From contig BEHR01000002.1 of NCBI GenBank assembly GCA_002898555.1, forward strand, positions 93,816 through 157,815: 64,000 nt of DNA, written 5' to 3'. The position numbers were made by a program, and so were the translations under genes. Below are positions 51,044 to 59,513 of this stretch, piece after piece. This DNA comes from a bacterium HR15. GTDB lineage: Bacteria > Armatimonadota > Fimbriimonadia > Fimbriimonadales > GBS-DC. Every line of letters starts with the position of its first letter. Position 1 is the stretch's first letter. Under the pieces are notes generated by a model. It had not been told where the DNA came from and searched no databases. It was given only the letters and a program-made list of their open reading frames with translations.

Positions 51044-53161
51044 TTATGCCGCCACCAGGCTCATCACTGCCGAGGCGGGGATCTGCCCAACCACTTGGAT
51101 GGGGGTGCGCGGCGCGATTTCATGATAGGCAATTACATGCAGACTGGGCAGATCTGTGCCCAGCAGTTTGCGGATGGGCAGGCGCAGGGGGGCAGGCACG
51201 GCAAGCACAGGCAAAAGCCCCTTCGCACTCATCTCCTGCGCGTGCTGGCCGATTGCCTGCAAAAGCGCGCGCGATGCCGACGGCTCTAAAGTGAGCAGCA
51301 CGCCCTGAGGCGTTTGCTCCACGCGCTCGCGTAGAAATGCTTCCAGCGCAGGTTCCAACACCATCACAAGCAGACGCCCCTGCGGGTCACTCAACCGATG
51401 CGTGATGGTGCGGGCAAGCGCAGCGCGGGCGTATTCTCCCAATGCCTCCACATCGCGGGTGCGCGGCGCGTAATCGGCTAACGCCTCCAGAATGGTCACC
51501 AGGTCGCGAATCGGCACGCCTTCACGCAAAAGATGCTGCAGCACCTTCTGCACCTCGCCGAGCGTAAGCAGGTCGGGCACCAGCTCCTGCACCACCACCG
51601 GATTATGCTCCTTCAAGTTATCCAGTAGTTGCTGCACCTCGGCGCGTCCGAGCAGGTCAGCGGCATGGTGGCGCACCACCTCCGTCAGATGCGTCGCGAC
51701 AACGGCGGAGGGTTCCACCACCGTGTAGCCCAATCGCTCCGCTCGCTCGCGCTGAGCCGGCTCGATCCAGAAGGCACGCATACCGAACACAGGTTCGGTC
51801 GTGGCAACCCCTTCTATGGGAGGGGCATCGGTGGCAGGAGGCATCGCCAGCAGGGCGCGGGGCATCACCTCAGCTTGTGCCACCACCTCGCCCCGAATCT
51901 TGATCTGATATTGGTATGATTTCAGGCGCACATTATCGCGCACGCGCACAGCTGGCATCAAAAAGCCCAGTTCCAGCGCGAGTTGCCGCCGAATCGCTGC
52001 GATGCGCTCCAGTAGGTCGCCCCGTTGATTCGGATCGACCAGGGGCAGCAGCCCATAACCCAACTCCAGCTCGATGGCATCCACTTTCAGCAGGGGCAGC
52101 ACCGCCTCGGGTCCGGGCGGTGTGGGAGAGGGTGAGGATGGTTCAGCCGATGTAGGAGGCGTTCCACCGACTATTCGCCCATCGCCACCCACCCCTAACA
52201 GGGGCGTTCGCAGTGCCAAGTAGCCTAATCCCGCAAGGGCTGTTCCAATCAACAGGAACTGGAGCTTCGGGAAGCCGGGCACCAGCGCGAGCAGCCCAAT
52301 CGTCGCGCCTGCCCCCATCAGCACACGCGGATACTGCAGCACCTGCCCGACCACATCCTGCCCCATCGCCTGCTCGGTGGAGGCACGGGTCACCATCAAT
52401 CCTGTCGCGGTGGAGATAAGCAGCGCGGGAATCTGTGCCACCAGACCTTCGCCTACCGTGAGCAGGGTGTAGGTCTGGAGCACGGTCATCGGGTCGCCCT
52501 GTCCGCGCAGGTAGCCGACGGCGAACCCGCCGATAATGTTGATGAGAATAATCAGCACGGCGGCGATGGCGTCGCCCTTGACGAACTTGCTCGCGCCATC
52601 CATCGCGCCGTAGAAATCGGCTTCCAGCTCCACCATGCGCCGTCGTCGGCGCGCCTCTTCTTGATCGATTAGCCCTGCGTTCAGGTCGGCATCGATAGCC
52701 ATCTGCTTGCCGGGCATCGCGTCCAGCGTGAAGCGCGCCGCGACCTCCGCCACACGCCCCGCGCCGTTCGTAATCACTACAAACTGCACCACCACCAGAA
52801 TCAGGAAGGCGACCACCCCCACCACAAAGTCGCCTCCCACCACGAAGTTGCCGAAGGTCTCGATCACATGCCCTGCGCTGCCCGTGCCCAGAATCAGCTT
52901 CGTCGCCGCGATGCTCAACGCGAGACGAAAGAGCGTCGTCACCAACAACAGCGCGGGGAAGACCGAAAACTGCAGCGTATCGGTGATATTGACCGCCATC
53001 AGCGCGATAATAATCGCCGCGGCGAAATTAATCACGAGGCAAGTGTCCAGCAGCCACTCCGGCAGCGGCAGAATAAGTATCGTCACCACCACCAGAATAG
53101 CGAGCGCGATCATCAAGTCGGAGTGGCGCAACGCGCGTGTGAGCCAGCTTGCCCACGCCAT
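51044..53161 (-). CDS. flhA: Flagellar export gate protein FlhA
   Basis: 705 residues. N-terminal part with about eight transmembrane helices and the FHIPEP signature area (VVITNGAGRVAEVAARFTLD, MPGKQMAIDADLNAGLI, EARRRR). The C-terminal cytosolic part (about 350-705) contains LELGYGLLPL, IRGEVVAQAEVMPRALLAM and the TVVEPSAVVATHLTE segment typical of FlhA. It forms the nonameric ring of the flagellar export apparatus. A non-flagellar type III secretion homologue is the alternative. No other flagellar gene is in the window. Confidence 0.93.
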   Translation of the reverse strand: MAWASWLTRALRHSDLMIALAILVVVTILILPLPEWLLDTCLVINFAAAIIIALMAVNITDTLQFSVFPALLLVTTLFRLALSIAATKLILGTGSAGHVIETFGNFVVGGDFVVGVVAFLILVVVQFVVITNGAGRVAEVAARFTLDAMPGKQMAIDADLNAGLIDQEEARRRRRMVELEADFYGAMDGASKFVKGDAIAAVLIILINIIGGFAVGYLRGQGDPMTVLQTYTLLTVGEGLVAQIPALLISTATGLMVTRASTEQAMGQDVVGQVLQYPRVLMGAGATIGLLALVPGFPKLQFLLIGTALAGLGYLALRTPLLGVGGDGRIVGGTPPTSAEPSSPSPTPPGPEAVLPLLKVDAIELELGYGLLPLVDPNQRGDLLERIAAIRRQLALELGFLMPAVRVRDNVRLKSYQYQIKIRGEVVAQAEVMPRALLAMPPATDAPPIEGVATTEPVFGMRAFWIEPAQRERAERLGYTVVEPSAVVATHLTEVVRHHAADLLGRAEVQQLLDNLKEHNPVVVQELVPDLLTLGEVQKVLQHLLREGVPIRDLVTILEALADYAPRTRDVEALGEYARAALARTITHRLSDPQGRLLVMVLEPALEAFLRERVEQTPQGVLLTLEPSASRALLQAIGQHAQEMSAKGLLPVLAVPAPLRLPIRKLLGTDLPSLHVIAYHEIAPRTPIQVVGQIPASAVMSLVAA

Positions 53162-53198
53162 ACGGGGAAATTATTGGCATGCGCAGGCGAATTTTGCA

Positions 53199-54149
53199 CT
53201 AAAACAGGGGCAGTGTTGCGCTCTGCAGACGCTGCTGGGCAATGGCGACATATTCGGGGTTGATCTCGATGCCGATAAAGTGGCGTTTCAAGTTGCGTGC
53301 TGCTAAGGCAGTGGTACCACTGCCCGCAAACGGATCCAACACGACCGCGCCTTCCATCGTGCTGAGCTGAATCAGATACTCGCACAGGGCGAGCGGTTTT
53401 GCCGTCGGGTGCAAATTAAATGCCCCGCGCTCTCCCGTGGTTGGCTTCGGCACAAGGAAATATTTATCTAACGCCGCCTCAACTCCTTCCACAATCAACA
53501 CATTGGCAGGAAACATATTGAGCCCGATTCGTACAGCCGTATTGAATAGTCCAACACCGTGTTTCAGGAAGTTTTCCAGGAAAGTGCCTTCGTAAGGTTT
53601 CTGCGCCACAGCAATCGGCTCGTAACAGGATTTGACTTGGGGCGTCTCCCAGCTCGAAAGTCTGGCGTGCAGGATTCGTTTTGTTTCGGCGTCCACATCC
53701 ATTCGTTCGATAAAGTGGTGCAAGCTCATTGCCTTCGGTTGGTTCTGCGTGTAGAGCCACAGGAAACAGTCGCGCAGGTGGAACCCTGCATCCTCGATGG
53801 CACACACCATTCGGTGATACAGACGCGGACTGGCAAACGAAAAAAAGAATCCCCCCGGCTTCAGCACGCGATACAGCTCGCACGAGATCTCCAGATACCA
53901 CTCGTACATGCGTCGTCCCTGTGCTGGGTCAAACTTCATCCCCGGCGGAAGATGGAACACCGCTTGACTCTTGTAGAAGCGTCGCGCTGCTCGTTCAGGT
54001 GTCCATTCGTTGTCCAGCTTGTCCAGGAAGTAGGGTGGATCGGTCAGCACCAAATCCACCGAATCCGATGGCAACTGAGGCAGCACCTCCAATGCATCCG
54101 CACAGAGGATCCGGTCAAGCCATTCATCGAGGCGACTTTCGTTCCGCAT
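53199..54149 (-). CDS. Beta-class DNA methyltransferase
   Basis: 316 residues. Catalytic motif IV DPPYF comes first (about 37-41), a central target-recognition region follows, and the SAM-binding motif I DPFAGSGTTALAARN is near the C-terminus (about 270-285), the order of the beta class (N6_N4_Mtase). It methylates adenine-N6 or cytosine-N4 in a short DNA site. It lies 131 bp downstream of an HNH nuclease gene on the same strand, so it is probably the protective enzyme of a type II restriction-modification pair. The start is ATG 54149 with CGGAGG upstream. Confidence 0.88.
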   Translation of the reverse strand: MRNESRLDEWLDRILCADALEVLPQLPSDSVDLVLTDPPYFLDKLDNEWTPERAARRFYKSQAVFHLPPGMKFDPAQGRRMYEWYLEISCELYRVLKPGGFFFSFASPRLYHRMVCAIEDAGFHLRDCFLWLYTQNQPKAMSLHHFIERMDVDAETKRILHARLSSWETPQVKSCYEPIAVAQKPYEGTFLENFLKHGVGLFNTAVRIGLNMFPANVLIVEGVEAALDKYFLVPKPTTGERGAFNLHPTAKPLALCEYLIQLSTMEGAVVLDPFAGSGTTALAARNLKRHFIGIEINPEYVAIAQQRLQSATLPLF

Positions 54150-54229
54150 GGTGTCCAGCCTCCGACTATCAACCAAGTTTCCGCTTCAGATAGCGATATA
54201 GAGATTCTACCTGCTTCCTATCCAGGTAC

Positions 54230-54284
54230 CTGAAATTTTTTCTCTGACCCAGCTTCGCTGAGTACCCCAGAGAAAAAATTTCAG
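54230..54284. promoter_or_regulatory. Perfect 17-bp inverted repeat between nuclease and methyltransferase genes
   Basis: CTGAAATTTTTTCTCTG (54230-54246) and its exact reverse complement (54268-54284) enclose 21 nt that hold a further CAGC-TTC-GCTG stem. The right arm covers the stop codon of the nuclease. With A- and T-runs in both arms it can serve as a two-way terminator, or as an attenuator or operator controlling the methyltransferase. Confidence 0.7.
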
Positions 54285-54844
54285 CGGTCGTGAATTGACT
54301 TCTGAATGGGTTTGAGATCGGCGATCCCGATTACGCGCCCGCGCTCATCGTAGACCCAGTAGTTTCTATCCGCGCGATTGCAAAACTGACACTGAGGAAT
54401 GATGTTGTCCCCTTCTAACGGTAGTTTCGGATTCCGATGCGCTTTTTGAAGCTGAGTGCGTACCCGCTTGTAGCGAAGGTTGAACTCACCCTCTTTCGAG
54501 CCACAGGTGGCACAACGATAATCATAGCGTTTTTTGACCGATTCGAAGTCGGTCTCTGTGCTTAGGCGTCGCCCCGACATAAATGCGGGGTGGGGTTCTT
54601 CAAGGGTTACCAGCAGATAGGAACTCCTGTCTGGTGGCGGTCTGTCTTCAGGTAAGTAGTTGCCTCTGCGCGAAGAAACAATGTAAAACCCACTTTGCAT
54701 ACCTAAATGCCTTGCCGATTGAACATCATTCGTGTTTGGATGATACCCGCGTATAAACTGGTTCAGTATCGTTGAAATTAGGACGAAAGCCTCTACCGAA
54801 GGACTTCTTCCGATAAGGTACAATAATGAAAATCGTGTCTCCAA
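54281..54844 (-). CDS. HNH restriction endonuclease-like protein
   Basis: 187 residues. The C-terminal half is an HNH/zinc-finger nuclease: YRCATCGSKEGE, LQKAHRNPKLPLEGDNIIPQCQFCNRADRN, then WVYDERGRVIG; the two CxxC pairs bind zinc. The N-terminal half (NQFIRGYHPNTNDVQSARHLG) resembles type II restriction enzymes of this group. The only start giving this length is a TTG at 54844 with no ribosome-binding site, and it overlaps the promoter of the divergent sigma gene. The N-terminus may therefore be truncated or the start misplaced. It is probably the partner of the methyltransferase downstream. Confidence 0.75.
   Translation of the reverse strand: METRFSLLYLIGRSPSVEAFVLISTILNQFIRGYHPNTNDVQSARHLGMQSGFYIVSSRRGNYLPEDRPPPDRSSYLLVTLEEPHPAFMSGRRLSTETDFESVKKRYDYRCATCGSKEGEFNLRYKRVRTQLQKAHRNPKLPLEGDNIIPQCQFCNRADRNYWVYDERGRVIGIADLKPIQKSIHDR
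54820..54825 (+). promoter_or_regulatory. -10 box TACAAT of sigma-factor gene
   Basis: ATAAGGTACAAT lies 45 bp before the ATG at 54871 and inside the beginning of the divergent nuclease gene. Confidence 0.45.
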
Positions 54845-54870
54845 GAAGCCAAGGAAACGGAGGAACTACA

Positions 54871-55368
54871 ATGAATACCGAGCGGCAATGGCGTGCTTGG
54901 TTGCTGAACAGAGCAAAGGCGCTGGGCTTGTCCGCATCAGATGCAGAGGATTTGATTCAAGATGTTTTGCTTGCTTTCTGGAGAAAGCACTCTCGAACGC
55001 TGCCTTGGGAATATTTCGACAGGAGGACCGCAAAACTGCACTGCCTCCGCTTGTTGAAGGATAAGTACTCGGTGTGGAAACGCCGTAATTCGTCGCAATA
55101 CGAAATACTACAAAGCGAGTGTGAAAGGGAATGGACATATGCACTCATACAAACCGAAAGCGAGGTATTGGAACAAGTACATTGCACGGAGTTATTGACC
55201 CGTCTGCGGTTAAAGCTTTCTTCGCGTCAGCAACAGATTCTCGACCTCCTTGAACAGGGATGGACAGAGCAGGAAATTGGACAAATGCTTGGAATAAGTA
55301 CTGGAGCTGTGAAAAGCCAGATAAATCGCATTCGCAGGAAAGCCAAAGCGCTGATGGATGGACTGTAA
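54871..55368 (+). CDS. RNA polymerase sigma factor (ECF-like)
   Basis: 165 residues with sigma region 2 (SASDAEDLIQDVLLAFWRKH, about 20-40) and region 4 HTH (LSSRQQQILDLLEQGWTEQE, IGQMLGISTGAVKSQINRIRRK, about 113-155). Regions 1 and 3 are missing, as in the ECF group. ATG 54871 has CGGAGGAA upstream; a frame start at 54826 sits on the promoter itself. No anti-sigma factor is adjacent. The gene lies just before a secreted propeller-NlpC/P60 protein and may direct its expression. Confidence 0.88.
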   Translation: MNTERQWRAWLLNRAKALGLSASDAEDLIQDVLLAFWRKHSRTLPWEYFDRRTAKLHCLRLLKDKYSVWKRRNSSQYEILQSECEREWTYALIQTESEVLEQVHCTELLTRLRLKLSSRQQQILDLLEQGWTEQEIGQMLGISTGAVKSQINRIRRKAKALMDGL

Positions 55369-55380
55369 ACCTTTTGCAGG

Positions 55381-55395
55381 GATTCCATTGGAATC
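55381..55395. promoter_or_regulatory. 15-nt palindrome GATTCCA-T-TGGAATC
   Basis: A perfect 7+1+7 palindrome just after the sigma gene and 48 bp before the next start. It could be an operator or a small hairpin. No T-tract directly after. Confidence 0.5.
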
Positions 55396-55407
55396 TATAA
55401 ATAAATA

Positions 55408-55437
55408 GAAGTAGGAGATAGTGAAGTAGGAGATAGT
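55408..55437 (+). repeat. 15-bp tandem repeat with ribosome-binding site
   Basis: GAAGTAGGAGATAGT occurs twice in a row directly before the ATG at 55443, so the GGAG ribosome-binding element is doubled. Confidence 0.8.
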
Positions 55438-55442
55438 CGAGC

Positions 55443-58079
55443 ATGGGAACTTGGCGATGGCAGTTAATAAAAATAAGAGAAAGCTTGTCAGCCACCGAGT
55501 TTTGGAGGATGGCAAGAAAAATGATCTTTCACAGCTTTGCGATGTTGTTTATGATATCGTTTAGTACCGCACAAAGGCTTCTACTTATTGAACCAGCGAT
55601 CGAAGGGGTGCAGGGATACGATTTTGACATTTACCCTCATTGTGTTAATGAGCGCGGACATGCGGCAGGTGTGCTTGTAAAGCGCGAGCCAAACCGTTTT
55701 GTTTATTTCCCCTTTGTTTGGGCACCGGAGCAAGGAATGATTCTTTTACCCGAGCCGACAACCTTAAATGACCCGGCGTATAATGACCCATCGCAGGTAG
55801 CTGTGTACGGGATTCGTGTTCTTAACCTATCGGGAGATGGGCGATTGCTTCTTCGAATAGAGACGGACTCCTATCCCTCAGGGTTTGTCCTGGTTGGCTG
55901 GTCCTCTGCCACAGGGTATCGAGTCATGCGCTCTGAAAACGATCGTTTATTTTATACAAATTCATGTATGCTTAGAAAATTGGTAAACTCTTCATTGATC
56001 GCGGAGGTAAGTCCGTTGATTGGTTGCTATAGGGATGGTTATTATGAGGATGAACAAATGATTTATGCAGGAGAAGGCAATATCACAATCTATCCATTTG
56101 ATTATGAATCAATGCGTTTTATCGAGCAAGGAAGTTATTCAGTAAATCTCTCAAGTGTATTTGGCGGAGGTGTGTTTTTCTTTATTGCAGCTATGTCAAG
56201 AAATGGTCACGCGTTAGTTGGTGAGATATATGGTTATAATGTTGGTTATCCTTTTCAGGTATATCGGGACGAGGCGACTCAACGATGGCGAGGTAATATT
56301 CTCGGACAAAACTCGTCGATGTGGGGCATGGCACAGGTAGTTTCCGCGGATGGGGCTTGGGTTGCAGGCAGGCGCCGCCGTCCCGATAATCGCTACTTGC
56401 CGTTCATGTGGCATATCCGCTCAGATGGCTATTCGGCGATAGATATAGACCTTCCCTCGAGGGAGAGTTTTACCCCCAACTATGGGGATGTGGTTAGTAT
56501 TACGGCGGATGGAACCATGATCGTTGGCAGTGCTCAACAGCGGGAGCGGGGCGATATTATCGCATCCAAGGCGTATCAGTGGACTGCCGGTCGTGGTGTA
56601 GAATATTTAGAGGAGAAGTATCGCCCTTATATTCCTCCCCACTATTCCTTCCCATTTATTATAGATATGTCAGCCAATGGGCGATATTTATTGCTGCGTG
56701 TCGTTGGGAGCTGCGCTGGATATGGTGTATTGGACACCCTTGGCGTACCGATGTTTCCGGATAATCCAACTGTAGTGATGCGTAACGAGACGGCATCTCG
56801 GATCACGAATGCACCCGATGATCGACATGCCTATCCGTTTGTTGGAGATACTATCACGCTGGCGGCGATTGTGCGCTATCAAGGACGGTACTATTTTAGT
56901 ACTATGGCATGTGGTACGGAGCTGAGTGGTCAGTGGTATGTTCCGGGGCACCATTACCGCCCAGGAGGAGGCGAGGATGCAGATTTCAATTTTTCACATT
57001 TGCGTTATACGATGCCTCGTCGTATTTATGAATGGTCCGGAGGTCCTCTACGTTTTGAGTGGTATCGCACGCAGCACTATGCTGACTTGGAGAACAGCTT
57101 GTCACCGTATATGAGTAATTCTCGTGTAATCAGGGTACGCGTTGGCAGATTCATGGCACGAGGAGCTGCGTATCACCGCTGGTACATGTATAGCGAAGAC
57201 CGCTATCTTCGACCTGAGGGGTTGTGGATTCGCAATATAGCTGCGCAAGGTCCTGGAACCTATCGATACTATGTGCGGTTGGGCGGCGACAGATGGATTG
57301 GACTTCACCAACCAAAACCCGGGGCATGGCGAGATCCTTCACAAGATGAGGAAGTTTTTAATGAATGGCCTCTTTTCTTCGAACATCGCAGTCAAAATTG
57401 TGATGAAGCAGATGAACTTGCTATAAGAATAAGCATTCGTGCTGTGGCAGACTGGGTGGATGACAATCCAAGTAATCGTCAGCGAAAGTTCGTCGAGTGG
57501 GCATCATCATTCGTGAATGTTGCATATGAGTGGGGAGGTTGGTGGTATGGTGGACGTGCGGATGATAAAGCACAACACAGCGGTGCATGGCTAAGAAGAA
57601 TTGGCGATGGAGTAAGAGTCTTCTATAATGGGCATGCAGGCTATGAAGGATACGGCATCGACTGTTCGGGATTAGTGGCGGCATCGGCACGCCTGGCAGG
57701 GTATAGTTTTGATCAGTGGCGCATGACTACACGCGCATTGGAGGATACTCTGCAATATAGTTACTGCAATTCAGTCACTCTCGGCAATCTCAAAGCAGGA
57801 GACTTGCTTGTAAAGGGTGGTCGTCATGTGGTTATCGTGTACAGGATTAATCATGTCAACGAGCAAGATGACACTATCACTATGGACCTACAAATTTTGC
57901 ATGCTGCTGGAGAACCCAATGAACCACGAGGAGGCAATGATAGCATAGGACATAAAGTACTCATAGAATCCGTGAGTATCAATGGTCATGTAAATAGTGA
58001 CCAAATAGAGACTTCAGAAAGAGGCAATACTACAGGTATTAATCTCACTGGTTATGTAGTGCGGCGATTGCGAGAGTAA
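55443..58079 (+). CDS. Secreted beta-propeller / NlpC-P60 fusion protein
   Basis: Up to 878 residues. A hydrophobic export signal lies at about 28-43; an ATG at 55509 or 55521 would make it a more standard signal peptide. The region to about 330 contains HAF-like repeats (VVSADGAWVAGRR, VSITADGTMIVGSA). A middle region (about 450-660) is unassigned. The C-terminal domain (about 680-850) is NlpC/P60-like: GIDCSGLVAASARLAG with the catalytic Cys, LKAGDLLVKGGRHVVIVYRI with the His. It presumably hydrolyses peptide cross-links in cell wall or a related amide. The codon use is AT-rich compared with the core genes. Confidence 0.8.
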   Translation: MGTWRWQLIKIRESLSATEFWRMARKMIFHSFAMLFMISFSTAQRLLLIEPAIEGVQGYDFDIYPHCVNERGHAAGVLVKREPNRFVYFPFVWAPEQGMILLPEPTTLNDPAYNDPSQVAVYGIRVLNLSGDGRLLLRIETDSYPSGFVLVGWSSATGYRVMRSENDRLFYTNSCMLRKLVNSSLIAEVSPLIGCYRDGYYEDEQMIYAGEGNITIYPFDYESMRFIEQGSYSVNLSSVFGGGVFFFIAAMSRNGHALVGEIYGYNVGYPFQVYRDEATQRWRGNILGQNSSMWGMAQVVSADGAWVAGRRRRPDNRYLPFMWHIRSDGYSAIDIDLPSRESFTPNYGDVVSITADGTMIVGSAQQRERGDIIASKAYQWTAGRGVEYLEEKYRPYIPPHYSFPFIIDMSANGRYLLLRVVGSCAGYGVLDTLGVPMFPDNPTVVMRNETASRITNAPDDRHAYPFVGDTITLAAIVRYQGRYYFSTMACGTELSGQWYVPGHHYRPGGGEDADFNFSHLRYTMPRRIYEWSGGPLRFEWYRTQHYADLENSLSPYMSNSRVIRVRVGRFMARGAAYHRWYMYSEDRYLRPEGLWIRNIAAQGPGTYRYYVRLGGDRWIGLHQPKPGAWRDPSQDEEVFNEWPLFFEHRSQNCDEADELAIRISIRAVADWVDDNPSNRQRKFVEWASSFVNVAYEWGGWWYGGRADDKAQHSGAWLRRIGDGVRVFYNGHAGYEGYGIDCSGLVAASARLAGYSFDQWRMTTRALEDTLQYSYCNSVTLGNLKAGDLLVKGGRHVVIVYRINHVNEQDDTITMDLQILHAAGEPNEPRGGNDSIGHKVLIESVSINGHVNSDQIETSERGNTTGINLTGYVVRRLRE

Positions 58080-58103
58080 AACATGCAAAGAGGTGCTTAG
58101 GCA

Positions 58104-59450
58104 ATGAAACAAATTATCTGTATAGTGTTAGTAGCGGCATTAGGGATATTTGTGAATAGGACAATACCCCTGTCCATTCAAGATACTCAAAATCAAAAGC
58201 CAATACGCTCGAAGTCACTTCGATTGGCACGCATTCCTTACGGAGAAAAGCAAAATACCGCTCCACTGTCTCCTTTGGGTGTTGACGATGTTTTCGAGCC
58301 AGGTGAGCTTGATATGGATGTGGATGGTTCCTCTGTAGGACCATATAGGATTAGAGTATCGGAAGATGGAAAGTATTCAATAATTTACTTTAACAAAAAA
58401 TTAATTTTGATAAATAATAAGTCATCAAATATAGAGAGAGAAATCTTTGTTGGAAAAGATTCATATGTGGATTTTGCAAATAGTAAAATTTATTCAATTT
58501 TTCATAAAACTGTACACAAAGACTATGTTGACGAAAAGGGAGTAATCCGTGTTGGTGCTACTGAAGAGCTATGGCAATTTGAAGTGTATACTTTAAATGG
58601 CGTTTTGCTCAAGGCAGAAACAGAAGCGCTAAACTCCGCATTGAGTAGAGCAATTAAAGCAGGTTGGAAACCAAGATGGGCGTATATACTTTATGCTGAT
58701 TCCAAAAACAATATTTATCTGGTAGAAGATGATAGTTTTTGGCGGCTGTCTCTACAACAATTACCTCCTATCTTGCAGATTTCCCCTTCAGGCAGCATTA
58801 ATTATATCAATATAAAAATTGATTCAAAGTTTTTAAAATCAAATAATAACTATATTATTCAAATGATAGTTAAAAATGAAAGAATATATATCTGTGCTTA
58901 TTTTGATCCCGTCAAAACAGTTTTGTCAATCAAAAATAAAAAAAATAAGCCTGTTAGATGGGGATACCCATTGCAACAATTAGATATTTTTATTTTTAAT
59001 TTTAATGGTGAATTTATTAATCATTATCATACAAAATTTAATGAAATGGAAAACAAAAAATATGCTATTGACAAGGATTTTTATGATATTGTCAGGATAG
59101 ATGATAAAAATAGATTATACATCAAATCTTTTGTTGATGGATCCGTATGGTATCATATGAATTGCGAAATAAAAAAGGACAATATAGAAAGTATAACAAT
59201 CGATGAGGATTTACCTGATGTGATCGATTTACCTACTTTTGCTATAATTCCATATATCATATGGATGTATGATCCAGAAAAACAGATTTGGCAAATAAAA
59301 GCAAAAGTAGAAGAACCTGTATATGGCGGCAGTTTCTCCCCGAAAACAAGTTGCTGGGATGTCGATGCACAAGGCAATCTGTACTATCTAAAATGGACAA
59401 AAGATGCTTTGGAGGTCTGGATGGTTCCAGCCAATGAATCAAGAAAGTAG
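58104..59450 (+). CDS. AT-rich secreted protein of unknown function
   Basis: 448 residues. A signal peptide (about 1-18), then a Tyr/Ile/Asn/Lys-rich beta protein with segments such as DSKNNIYLVEDD, DDKNRLYIKSF and DAQGNLYYLKW that recall SBBP-like propeller blades in diverged form. No enzyme motif was recognised. The DNA is far richer in A/T than anything else in the window (long runs such as AAATAAAAAAAATAA), a sign of recent transfer. It follows the NlpC/P60 gene by 24 bp and is probably cotranscribed. Confidence 0.7.
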   Translation: MKQIICIVLVAALGIFVNRTIPLSIQDTQNQKPIRSKSLRLARIPYGEKQNTAPLSPLGVDDVFEPGELDMDVDGSSVGPYRIRVSEDGKYSIIYFNKKLILINNKSSNIEREIFVGKDSYVDFANSKIYSIFHKTVHKDYVDEKGVIRVGATEELWQFEVYTLNGVLLKAETEALNSALSRAIKAGWKPRWAYILYADSKNNIYLVEDDSFWRLSLQQLPPILQISPSGSINYINIKIDSKFLKSNNNYIIQMIVKNERIYICAYFDPVKTVLSIKNKKNKPVRWGYPLQQLDIFIFNFNGEFINHYHTKFNEMENKKYAIDKDFYDIVRIDDKNRLYIKSFVDGSVWYHMNCEIKKDNIESITIDEDLPDVIDLPTFAIIPYIIWMYDPEKQIWQIKAKVEEPVYGGSFSPKTSCWDVDAQGNLYYLKWTKDALEVWMVPANESRK

Positions 59451-59500
59451 CATGCCAGATTGCCAGCTGCCTCCTGAAACCCTGTCCAGAAAGTGGACGG

Positions 59501-59506
59501 TATAAT
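59501..59506 (+). promoter_or_regulatory. -10 box TATAAT, leaderless start of trmD operon
   Basis: GGACGGTATAAT ends 7 nt before the trmD ATG, so the transcript should begin at or next to the start codon. GTCCA-GAAAG-TGGAC just upstream forms a small hairpin over the spacer region. Confidence 0.6.
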
Positions 59507-59513
59507 TTGGGGG

